From positions 1,638,001 through 1,702,000 of the forward strand of contig NC_045147.1 of NCBI RefSeq assembly GCF_008831285.2: DNA of 64,000 bases, in the 5' to 3' direction. How positions within the stretch are numbered: the first letter of the stretch is position 1; every line of letters begins with the position of its first letter. Positions 26,929-38,900 of this stretch are shown here, one piece after another. A program made the translations under genes and the position numbers. The notes beneath the pieces were generated by a model. That model was given only the letters and a program-made list of their open reading frames with translations. It was not told the DNA's origin and made no database searches. This DNA comes from Nymphaea colorata (Eukaryota; Streptophyta; Magnoliopsida; Nymphaeales; Nymphaeaceae).

Positions 26929-29900
26929 GCCCGTACCTCGCACCCAAGTTTTTTGAAAATGGTCCATACCTATACCCACAACTACCAGCACCCATACCTG
27001 TACCTATGTGACATAACCGATCAGATTCGTAAACTTCAAGCATACTTAAGCCGCATTGATCTTCGAATGGGCCTTCTGATGATGTGAAGATCAATCATGT
27101 CATTGTCGTGAGTGGTGATTGTAAAAACACGAACCACAAGGAGAGAGCAGAGAAAGCACACACAATATACGTGAAAAACCTCAGAAAGAGGTGAAAAACC
27201 ACGGGAAAGCTCTGACCTAGGGGCAAACCGCAACCCTAGGAGAGAGAAAATTATATTCACTTAACTCAACAATTACATGTAAGTGAAGAATATATAGGAG
27301 GGAGAGAAAGAGTGCCGCCTAGGGTACCGAGCCCACCTCGGTATCCGTGCCCCATAGGACCGGGTCCAGATATGGACCCGGTTCCCCATTACAATATATT
27401 CTAACACTCCCCCTCAAGCTTGGCATACATATCAAACATGCCAAGCTTGCTAACATTTTTCTCAAATTGAGATGTACATAAAGACTTAGTTAAGACATCC
27501 GCAACTTGATCTTCAGACTTCATATAGGGCATAATCAACTCCTTTGAATCTATGCGTTCCCGTATGAAGTGGCGATCGATCTCCACATGTTTGGTCCTGT
27601 CATGCATGACCGGATTATTTGCCAAGTTAATAGCAGACTTGTTGTCACAATACATCCTCATCTTCTCTTCCATTTTAACCCCAATATCTGCTAAAAGAAT
27701 TTTGAGCCATAACATCTCTGTAACCCCCATAGCAACCGCCCTGTATTCAGCCTCAGCACTGGAACAAACTTCTTGTCGTTTACTTCTCCAGACCACAAGG
27801 TTACCTCCAAGAAAGATGCAGTATCCTGTGGTAGACCTCCTAGTATCTGTGCATCCTGCCCAGTCGACGTCAGAGTATCCTTCAATGCTTAGTCGATCTT
27901 GTCGAGTGTAGAGCAGTCCTTTCCCTGGGTCATTCTTTAAGTATCCCAATACTCTTTCAGCACTTTTCCAATGACAATCAGTAGGGGCATGCATAAACTG
28001 ACTTAACACATCCACAGCATACGTAATATCTGGGCGAGTAAGAGTGAGATAAATAAGTTTACCAACCAGCCGCTGATACCTCCCTTTTCCTTCCTCATCC
28101 AAGATAGTCCCAGATTTAATACTTATCTTTGTGCCAGACTCCATTGGGGTAAGAAAGGGCCTGCATCCCAGTTTACCTGTCTCTTTCAGAAGATCCAAGG
28201 TGTATTTTCTTTGGCTCATAACAAGCCCAGTCTTAGATCGCGCGATCTCACTTCCCAAGAAATACCTTAGTTTACCCAGATCTTTGAGATCGAATTCTGC
28301 AGCTAACGTTTCTTTCATCTTCCTTTTTTCTCTTTCGTCGTCACCTGTGACAATTATATCATCAACATATACAAGTAGAAGGCTCACCAGACCATTTCTC
28401 TGCTTGATGAAGAGGGTGTGATCACCATTTCCCTGTTTATACCCATTAGTCTTCATAACAACCCTTAGTCTTTCAAACCAAGCTCTAGGAGACTGCTTGA
28501 GACCATACAAAGCTTTCTTGAGATAGCAACACTTCCTGTTCCGAGCATATCCAGGCGGCATGCTCATATAGACTTCTTCCTCAAGGTGACCATTCAAGAA
28601 GGCGTTCTTGACATCCAGTTGGTCCATGCTCCACTTATTTTGCACTGCAAGAGCTAAGATGACCCTTACGGTCTTCAGTTTCGCCACGGGAGCAAACGTC
28701 TCAAGATAGTCAATCCCATATTTCTAGCTAAACCCTTTAGCAACAAGACGAGCTTTATAGCGTTCTACAGTGCCATCAGGTTTGTACTTCACATTAAACA
28801 CCCACTTGGAACCAACTAAGTGAGTTCCCTTGGGGATATCAACAACCTCCCACGTATTGTTCTTTTTCAGGGCGTCCATCTCCTCTGTCATAGCCTGTAG
28901 CCATTTAGGATCCTTCCTGGCATCTTCCACTGACCTGGGAATAACAGCCATAGATAAAGAGGTAACAAAGCACTTGTAGTTTTTACTGAGTTTTGCATAT
29001 GAAACAAATCTCTGAATAGGATGAGAAGTACATGACCTGGTGCCCTTGCGCAGGGCTATGGGAAGTTCTTCATTCATTGGACTTGAATCATCCGGGGAGG
29101 TCACAAGATTGGGAAGATTGGGATTGGTAACATCAACGTCTTCCATCACATCCTTCTTCTTTCTGCTGTAAACCTGACCAAATAGGTGACCTCGAGACTG
29201 TTCTTCCACAGGGCCCCCCTCCATCTGACTGTCTCTGTCCTTACTGACAACGTCTTCCACACTTGGAGAACTAACCGTATAATCCAAGAAATCCATGAAC
29301 TGAATCGACTGATGCGAAGAATACTCTTCCCTTCTGTCACCTAGACACTCCCTTTGAAGAGGATTCGCAGGAAAGTATGTCTCATGTCCATGAAAGGTAA
29401 CATCCCTGGAGACATATACTCTGGAAGTGCTAGGGTCAACACACTTGTATCCCTTCTGAGTGGAGGAATACCCCAAAAAGACCGCTTTGATGGACCAAGG
29501 ATCAAGTTTCTTGAGAGTGGGACTATGGTCATGGACAAAGCAAACACACCCAAACACCCGAGGGGTCAAAGGCCATGGATTCTGAGTAGGCTACAAAACA
29601 GAATAAGGGGAATGACCATTCAACACACGAGTAAGCATACGGTTAATGAGATGAGCACTAGTGAGAAGTGTATCACCCCAGTACCGCTTAGGGACATGAC
29701 GTTGAAACATAATGGCCCGGGTGACATTTAACAAATGACGGTTCTTCCTTTCAGCCATGCCATTTTGAGGAGGTGTGTAGCTACTAGCTACAGGATGTTT
29801 CATGTATAATACCCTTGCTTCGCAGGAAGTCATCAAGGGATTGGGAGACATACTCTCGAGCATTGTCAGTACGAAGGGTCTGAACAGGGGTCTGGAATTG

Positions 29901-32900
29901 AGTTTCAACAAATGCCACAAAGTTTTTGACAATGTCGGGAACTTCACTACGTTCTTTCAACAGATACACGAACGTACACCGGGAGTAGTCATCAATAAGA
30001 GTCATGAAATAGTGAAAGCCACGACAAGTGAGTACTCCCGAAGGACCCCAAACATCAGAGTGAACCAAAGCAAAAGGACGGTTGGCTTTATTGAATGAAA
30101 TAGGGTACGAGGCCCTAACATGCTTAGACAACTGACACACTTCACAGGCGAAGGTGTCCAAAGAAACAGAATGAAACATCCTAGGAAACAACTTTTTAAG
30201 CAACTGGAATGGAAGATGACCAAGTCTCTCGTGCCAACGCATAATGACGGATCTGTCCTCTACGCCAGGCAACTGTCCACTGGTGGCTGAAATCAAAGCA
30301 GAAGCAACTTGTACGGGCAGTCTGTAGAGACCATCAATAACCGAACCAATCCCAATCTTCTGCCCCGTTCCCAAGTCCTGCAGGAAACAACAATCAGCAG
30401 AGAAAATTAGATTACAGTTTAGCTCTTTGGTAATACTGCTGACAGATAACAAATTTACGAGAATATTGGGAACATGCAGGGCATTATGAAGACAATATTT
30501 GTTCAGTAATGATAAACTCCCTTTTCCAGCCGCAGAGATAGAAGAACCATCAGCCATAGACACACGCTGCTGCCCAGAGGTCAACTTGTACTCTTGAAAC
30601 ATCATAGGGTCCCCTGTCATATGATGAGTAGCCCCACTGTCAACAATCCAATCACCGAGAGAGGAATTACCTTGATCACTAGTAGCAACCAGTGCCTGGG
30701 CTAACTTAGCCCCCTCAGAAGTAGAAGCATCATCCTGGGTAGACAAACGACTAATGTATGCTTGCAACTCTCTGAGTTGATCTGAGGAGAGCTTGGATTT
30801 GGCAACATTGGACGACCCCGGACTAGGCTCGGGCACAGAAGGAGCACGGCGATGAGGAGGAGGACGACCTCGGACGAGACGCTTCTCAGGATGAAGATCC
30901 CAACAAAAATCAACAGAATGACCCGCTTTGTTGCAATGGCTGTATCGTCGAGTAGGACGCTGCCCTGTCCCTGAAGTATGGCTCACAAAGGCTGCTGGAG
31001 AACTCCCCTGATGGGAGTCAATATGCATAATCTGGCGCCGTTGCTCCTCAGACTCAATACGAGCATACACCTCTTCGATTCCAGGAATCTCATCATAGTT
31101 AAGAATCTGGCTCCGAATGGTTTCAAACTCATCACGCAGGCCTCCAAGGAAGATAAAGGTGCGGTCCATCCATTCCTTTTCCCAATACAGGGCATGATCA
31201 ACACCACATTTCCAGTCATCATTCACATGATAATCCAGTTCCACCCATTTGGTCTTCAGGGCGGCATAGAAGGAGGCAACAGATAAACCACCCTGTTTAA
31301 GAGCATATATGCTACGTTTGATTTGATATGCACGTAAAACACGCTTCTTACGACCATACATACGTGCAAGAACAGTCCACATATCATACGCAGTCGATTT
31401 ACGCAAGATCAAAGGCTGAATATCTGCGGAAACTGAACTAATAATCCATACTTTAACCTGACTATCTTCCAACGCCCAGGTCGGCCATTGCGAATCAGTT
31501 TTAGAAGGTGCAGGCTTCTCCCCAGTGATATAGTGCAGGCGACCACGACTAGTAATCCCGATTTCTAGGGCAGCAGACCACGAGAGATAGTTATCCTTGT
31601 TCAGCCGAATGGAGGTGACATGAACAGGCAAGTTCTCACCCTTGGTATTGCTGCCCGTGTCCAGGGCATCATCAATCTTGGAAATCACTGCGTCAGCCAT
31701 TGCAATCCCCAAAGAAGGTCACAACCGGCCGGTGGCAGAACAGAAAAAGAGGGCAGCAGAGATAACCCAGTCGACGGCGGCAGGGCGGCGCTGATAACGA
31801 CAGCGGCACTGGGAGCGGCGACGGCGGCAGGGCAGGACGACGCTGGGAACGACGGCAGCAAAGAAAGAAACCACACCGGCGACGGCGCTGGGAACGACGG
31901 CGACGGCGGTGCCGTACGGCAGCGGCGTTCCTGGACGGCGTCAGCACTGGAAACAACAACAACAGCGGCGCTGAGAACAGTGTCAACGGCGGTGCTGGAA
32001 ACGGCAACGGAGGAGGCACGTGAACGGCGAAAAAGCACTACTTGCACACCAACGATCTCACACGCGGTGGCTCTGATACCATGTAGAAACACGAACCACA
32101 AGGAGAGAGCAGAGAAAGCACACACAATATACGTGGAAAACCTCAGAAAGAGGTGAAAAACCACGGGAAAGCTCTGACCTAGGGGCAAACCGCAACCCTA
32201 GGAGAGAGAAAATTATATTCACTTAACTCAACAATTACATGTAAGTGAAGAATATATAGGAGGGAGAGAAAGAGTGCCGCCTAGGGTACCGAGCCCACCT
32301 CGGTATCCGTGCCCCAAAGGACCGGGTCCAGATATGGACCCGGTTCCCCATTACAATATATTCTAACAGTGATAAAGATAATTCGTACTTTGGTGAATGG
32401 ATTGTTGAGTGGTGCTAGACACCACATGACCGGAGATCCCAAGGTATTTCAAGAATACCACCTCTCTTTTGGGAAGGTAAAGGGTTGCTTTAGCCGATGG
32501 TTCTTCTATATCTGTAGCTGGAAAAGGGAGTATTGTGCTGTTAAATAAATATTTAGTTCATAATGCCCTTCATGTCCCTCATCTTCCATTGAATCTTTTG
32601 TCTGTTAACAAGATCACCAAGGAAAGTTGAACAATACGTTAATATTTTCTGTTAATCAATGTGTTTTGCAGGACTTGGTGACAGGGAGGAAGATTGCGAT
32701 TGGTTTGGCTTCAGATGGACTATATCGGATGCCATTTTGCGACAGCTCTTATGACAGCAAACATTGAGAAAGTTAAGATAGTTTTTTGGTATAGAAATGG
32801 CAAGGTCAAGCACTGGCCTTATCCTAAATCAAAGAAAACACACACTTGACCTGCTAAAAGAGACCGGGAAACTTGGTTGTCGACAATCTCCTACTCCAAT

Positions 32901-35900
32901 GGATGTCAATAGTAAGATCAGGATTAAAGATGGAAAGTTGTTTGATGATGAAGCTAAAGGGAGATATCAGTGGTTAGTTGGGAGGTTGATTTATCTCACA
33001 CTCAATAAACCCGACATAAGATCTTGTCTATTTGAAGAAGAATCCTGGTAAGGGGCCCTCTATACATGAGACAAGATCAGTTTAACATTGAGGGAAACTC
33101 TAATGCTAATTGGGTTAGCTGCATTTGATACGAGGAGGTAAACCACAGGTTATTGTATCTATTTGAGAGGCAACCTGGTGGTGTGGAGAAGTAAAAAGCA
33201 AGATGTTTGTTCCAGCTCTAGTGTGGAGGCTGAGCACCGTGTTGTAGCTATGGGAGTTTTTGAATTATTGAGGCTAAAAGTGTTGATGGCTCATATCGGG
33301 ATTAAATTTGATGGACCTATGAAAATGTATTGTGGTAATAAGTCCACGATAAACCTTGCAAACAATCTTGTGTTACATGATAAGACCAAGCATGTGGAAT
33401 TGATCGACATTTCATTCGTAAGAAAATTGATTCCAAGGAGCTTGTCTTACTATATATAAATTATGATGATCAAGTGGCACATGTGTTAACAAAAGCTTTG
33501 TCTTCTACTCAGTTTGAGAAGAATGTAAGCAAGTTGGGCATGTTTGACCTATATGCCTAACTTGAGGGGGAGTGTTGACAAGTTTGTATCTGGGTGGGTC
33601 GTGGGTCCAGACCCGACCCATCCATCCCTTAAGTGCTGGTGATTGTCGCACGCTTAAGGGTTTGGTTTGACCCTAATTGAAAACTTAATGAAATTTCAGA
33701 GAGGGAGAAGAGCTGCTAGTGAGCGTTGTTCTTCTTCCTCAACTGTTTCCATGTCAAATCTATGTGTATCTCTTCTCTTCTTTGGTATCCATATTTCTAC
33801 AATATCAATTGTAACTACCGGCACAAAATTGACAGCAATAATGTCCCATATTGTAGGTCCCAACCTGTTGCTTGATACTATAGATGGTTTCATTTTGCAT
33901 CCTGAAAAGGCTATAAACCAAGGCACTTGGTAGTAAGGAGAACAGGAACACTTCTCAAATTATAAAACACGGCTATTTTTGAGTCCTTCCACCCACATGG
34001 AGCACTACAGTGCTCCATCTAATATGTTGAATTAGAAGAGTTTATGCTTTTAGGTGGCTCTTCGTAATATTAAAGAGTTATAAGACCTCTTTAATATTTT
34101 CTTTATTTTTCATTGATGTAATCTGCAAATCCCTTTTCTACCCTAATCTCTTTTATAAGGGACATTAGGGTTAATGAATAGGAGACTTTTCTCTCTCCAA
34201 GACTCACGGCTGCAACATAATACAAATAATCATAAGTTGCATACAAAATACACATTACTTTGAGAACAAGAGTCTCAAATTGCTCAACCAAAAGAAATAG
34301 GAAACAAGAAAATTATGCATGCAAGACAAAAACAACAACCCTTGTACACACAAGATGGGCACGTGTAGGATAACTGGCTTATTTTTCATCTGATAGCAAT
34401 TTCAGGTAATTAGAATGCCTGTCTTCTCCCTATGAATGCAATGCTGATCAGAGCTGTATTTGATGTGCACAAATTCTCGATGGCTCTTAGGATCCTTTTG
34501 TTTGGCTTAAGTAAATTCCAATAGTGTTTAGGTTGGAAAAATTGACATAAATATCAATCTTGGATTTCCATCGGCAAGGTTTTTCCTTGCTATTACTGCA
34601 TTAATTAGGAAATTTGTTTTCCTCAAGCAAATCCCTCAAAATAAAAAACACAGAAAAATATAAAAATGATTCAAAATATTATGAAATTTTGAGTTTTTTA
34701 TGAATTTTCATACAGAAACATTGACAAAAACTGAAAATAATTATTAAAATATCAAAAGAAATCTAAAAAATTAAAATGCATTGAATTTTTTTTCCAAAAC
34801 ATGAAAAAAGTCAATATTTTCCTTTTATTTTTTTTTCAAAATATTGCAATTCTTTCACAGTTTTTCATTTGCCTTACTTTTCATTTTTAATGTGACATTT
34901 GGCAAAAATGCAATATATGTGACAATGGTTGGGAATAATGGGCTGATGCCTCATAGCTCATGTCCCCTATTGAATTCCTTTTACTTACTAACAAAATATT
35001 GCCTTTGCATCACAGAGGGAAAAAAAAAACACTACATGAATAATAAGGAAAATGATGTTTTACCAAGTTAGAGCAAACAAAAACAATCTGTTTCTCCAAG
35101 AGTGCAGCTGCGAACATCACCAATACCTGCAAGGCTAAAAAGAGTAGCTGAAAGACTATTCCACTGCAGGAAATACAAATGACATTCGCATGCACAATTT
35201 TTTTAGTACTATGAGCATAAATTGGTCAAAGATGCAAAACCACACTAAGTGAAATACAATACCACCAAAACTAAATAGGGAAGTAGATTAAGTTGCAAGA
35301 GAGGACACAAACAAAAGAATCAAACTACAAATAAAAAATAAATGACAGAACTATGTGCTTTGAATCATGGGATGCTGTACACTCGTGAACAGAAAGCATC
35401 ACCTCCCAATTTCTCCCGATTTTGATATTATAAGTTGCTTAGTTTGATTATAGATATAGCTGATTCAGCAAGTACAAACTTCAGGATGGATACATGAATG
35501 TGGTTCACCTCTACTCTAACCTAGCAAGTTTGTTGTCCATGCAAGGGACATCTTGATTTCTTTGAGCAAAATAAGGTAAACAGAGATTCAAGCTTGCAGT
35601 TGGGTTTGTGTCATATCCTAATCTGAGACCATAGAAGAATAATTATTGATATTTTTTTCAATTTCGGAGAGAATTTTGTTAAATTTGAAGCTTAGCCTGA
35701 GTAAGTATTTGTCTGTCGAGAATCCAGATTAGGACACAAGCAACTGCAAGCTCCAGCTACGGCTGATGCTTTATTTTTCCATATATAAACAATATCCTAG
35801 TCCTCACAATTGCATTAACAAGTTATATCCATCTGCAAATCAGAAACTTACATGGTCAAGACGCAGGTTACCACATATGCATGCAACAGTCCATACAGAT

Positions 35901-38900
35901 AAACATATTGCCTCTTCCTCTGCCAAAAGCTCATTATATGCCTGATTAGAGAGAAAAAAGGAATTAACCAGTAACATGTTAAACAAGGATTTGTGCCACA
36001 ATGGGTTCTAAAGCATCAAACTGAATGCACAAGCAAAATCACCTCATTGACCTCCAAACTTGTTCTACAGGATTTCAAATTGATACTTGAACCAGGAACA
36101 TGGATGACTGGTTCTCCTGGCCTGTCAAAACTTAACGAATGCAAATGCTCAAGAGGATGGAAAGTAATAGATGATCCACGTTGAGGGCTGCATAACTGAT
36201 GATATTCACAAACTATCTGTAAACATCCATGGCCGTTTGCCTGAAATAGCATATAAAATGTTGGAAACTAAGAATATTTGGCCACCATCAACATTTACTT
36301 ATTTCCACATTCAACACCTTAAGCAAAAGATACTGTAATGCAACCAACCTTAGCCCACTCAAGTATGTGCTCATGATTGCTGGAGTCGTCTTGCCCAGAA
36401 GAAGAAGCTTCTTCTGACTCCATACCATCCATGTTACTTCTAAAGTTTCTCACCACACTTGGAGGACCTTGGTAACTGCATGAGACCAAAAATTGGCAAT
36501 TTTTACAAATTTGATTGCATAATATTGAGATTAAGACATAAGAGCCATCATTAGTTAACCAGACAAACGACTATAAAATGAAATCATTGAATAGGCAAAG
36601 AGGCATAAGAAGACGCGAGGGAGAGAGAGAAACTCGTTAAGCTCAACTAAGGCCTAATCCTCTTCAAATAAGAGGAATTAGGATTGTTACGATTAGAGAG
36701 AGAGGCCAAAAAGTTGTCATTGTTGTGGCCCTAATCTCAAAGTTAAATAGATTAGGGCTGGCAGTACAAGACTTGCACTATTAGTCCAAGCAACATAAGA
36801 AAATATTAAAAGACCTACACTCCAACTTTTTCATATTGCAAAAACACTCTAACTAAGACTGATGAGAATGATGTGTTTGATAAGATGTGAGTGCTTATGA
36901 ATGTGAATGTTGTGGTTTGTTGCATATGCATTGCTATGAGCAATGATGCAATTGAATGAATTGAAGGGTAGTTGTACCCGTATTGTTGTGACGGCTAACT
37001 AAGACTGTTAATGTTATGTGTAGCTCTCGTGTGGAGGCAATTGGAGATGTGGGTGCACTCGTGAAGTGTACCAACCTCATGAGCTAGCCAGTCATTTTGT
37101 GAATGTGCTATTATAATGATAATAATGAAAGAATAAGAGATGAAAGGCCAGTGGGATGTGGCTATGTGTTTGGGAGTTGTCCCGCCTTCGCCACTGGTCT
37201 CGCCTGTTCGAAGCGCAGGCAGTGCAAGGCCCCAGGGTACTGTTGTGTGATGTGCTTGGAGCGTTGAGCTCCCACCTTCCCAACCTGCGTGTCCTAGGGA
37301 AGGCTGAGTATCCTTCTTGGAATTCACACCCCCATGGATAAGTGCTCTACCGCTACAGCAGGTGAATGGATCCATACTGTTATGGGCCACCACAGGGATT
37401 GTCTATCGGCTGTAGGCCGCCCATGGTGTGCACGTGCCTGTGTTTGCACCCACAGGAACTGTCAATTCACTAAAGCTAATGAAAATGAAAGTATGTGAAT
37501 GAAGTGTATGTGATTGATGTGCATGTGAATCGAAATTGTGTTATCTTGGCCATTGAGTGGCCTTTACATGTCATGGTCTATGTGAAGGGCCTTCTTGGCA
37601 AATGATGTGACTATGCCCTGACACGACATGATGATGATTCGCTTTTATGTTTGTATTATCTCATATTTGAGCCCTACCTAAGAGGGTTTGGGATTTTCCT
37701 AGCATGTTGTCATACTGTGAAGGTTAAACCTTCAGTTGTTTCTTTTTTTTTCAGGTTTTGGCAGACCCGGGGCAGTAGGTTGATCAGATGGCTTCACTCA
37801 CATTCTACTGAGGAGCTTTTGGGTCTTTGGTAGTGTCGGCGCGTCATGGTTTGGTCTCTTTGATGTCTTATTTTTGTTAGGCATCAAAGTTGTGGTTTGG
37901 GGTATTTTTGTCATACACATAAATGTGATTTTGTATGAATTGCAATTGTTATATAAATGAAAGTTTGCCCCATTGTTTCAAATGACATAGCTCCTTCCTT
38001 TTTGAATTGTTGTGTAGTCGCACCTCAATGCTTTATGTTTAGAAAAAAAAAAAAAATTGTTTGAGGGTCAAAAGGTTGGCGTGTGACAAGAGTAGTTAAT
38101 AAATACACATTTGATGGCTTGGGCAGCAACTATGTTTTTGTCTGGGCCTAGGATATGTGCAAAGTAGGTGCATCCAAATACTTTGAGAGATATAAGAAAT
38201 GATGATCGATCTGGATATAAAATTTGAATGGGAATACGTTCTTGGATGGCCGATGAGGTTAATCTGTTAATGAGATAGTATGCAGTAAGAATATCATCAC
38301 CCCAAAAGTAGGCAGGCATGTGAGAATGCAGCATGAAGGTGCGGGCGACATTTAGGAGTTGTCGATGTTTGCGTTCGGCTACACCATTTTGTTGGGACGT
38401 GTGAGGACAAGTATATCGAGGTCGAATTCCATGATTGGCATAAAATTGAAGTAGAACAGAAGACTTGAATTCAAGATCATTATCAGTGCGAATATTTTTA
38501 ACAATGAAACCAAACTGAGTTTTTATTTCCTTGACAAATTTCTAAAGAATACATATGACTTTAGATTTTTCCCTTAACAAGACTATCCAACTGACTCTAG
38601 TAAAATCATTAACTAAAACAAGAAAAAACCAGAAACGTGAGCGAAAAGGAACCCGACTAGGACCCCACACATCCACATGAAGGAGGTCAAACGGACTTTG
38701 ACTAAATGGACTCTAACTCGAAGGAAAACAAGGACTATGATGCAGAAATATCTGAAAACATGCGACGAAGTTTGGACACTGATGGATGGCTCAAACTGAG
38801 ATGCCACTGGAAAGGAAAAGTCCTCGAGGGGAATAAAGATGCAGCAACATCTACTGGGACAGACAGAAAATAAAGACCCTTATGCTCATGGCCGCCACCA

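Larger units (their letters stand above)
18295..27016. mobile_element. Long-TIR DNA element inserted in copia-A gag
   Basis: Flanked by a perfect 8-bp duplication CCGATCAG (18287-18294, 27017-27024) at the point where the copia-A gag frame is interrupted and rejoined. After subtracting the hAT and copia-2 insertions and their duplications the element is about 1.1 kb and non-coding. Inverted repeats of about 75-83 bp lie at 18500-18575 and 26933-27015. The right one ends next to the target duplication, while the left one is preceded by about 205 bp of other sequence. The 8-bp duplication points to the hAT superfamily; class is an inference. Confidence 0.7.
27120..32368 (-). mobile_element. Copia element 3, young and nearly intact
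   Basis: 5249 bp inserted in copia-A with a perfect target duplication GTGAT (27115-27119, 32369-32373). The 287-bp LTRs (27120-27406, 32082-32368) differ at only about three positions, so this is the most recent datable insertion in the window. On the minus strand the primer site TGGTATCAGAGCC abuts the 5' LTR and the polypurine tract CTTGAGGGGGAG abuts the 3' LTR. A single gag-pol frame (31700 to 27401) is interrupted by few lesions. Confidence 0.95.
16328..33801 (+). mobile_element. Outer copia element A, host of the nested insertions
   Basis: 17,474 bp from LTR to LTR, with a perfect 5-bp target duplication ATATC (16323-16327, 33802-33806). Its own sequence is only 16328-17043, 17397-18294, 27025-27119 and 32369-33801; the rest is later insertions (MITE, TIR element carrying hAT and copia-2, and copia-3). 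Removing each insertion with one target copy rejoins the gag and pre-integrase reading of this element, which proves the nesting. It is the oldest insertion of the nest and has lost integrase and most of RT by internal deletion. Confidence 0.93.

Noticed and set aside
31620-32188. Open frames of 108-178 aa on both strands
   Set aside because: They come from the GC-rich repetitive leader of copia-3 and part of its LTR; composition (Ala/Thr/Gly or Pro/Ser) reflects the repeat.
33696-33933. Plausible-looking peptides on both strands considered as a missing DENN exon
   Set aside because: The DENN reading is already continuous from exon 11 to exon 12, and the residues fit no DENN block.
36853-38088. 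Independent host gene in the more GC-rich block
   Set aside because: No coding frame with a known motif, and the end matches a second copy at 56282-56543, so it is repetitive.
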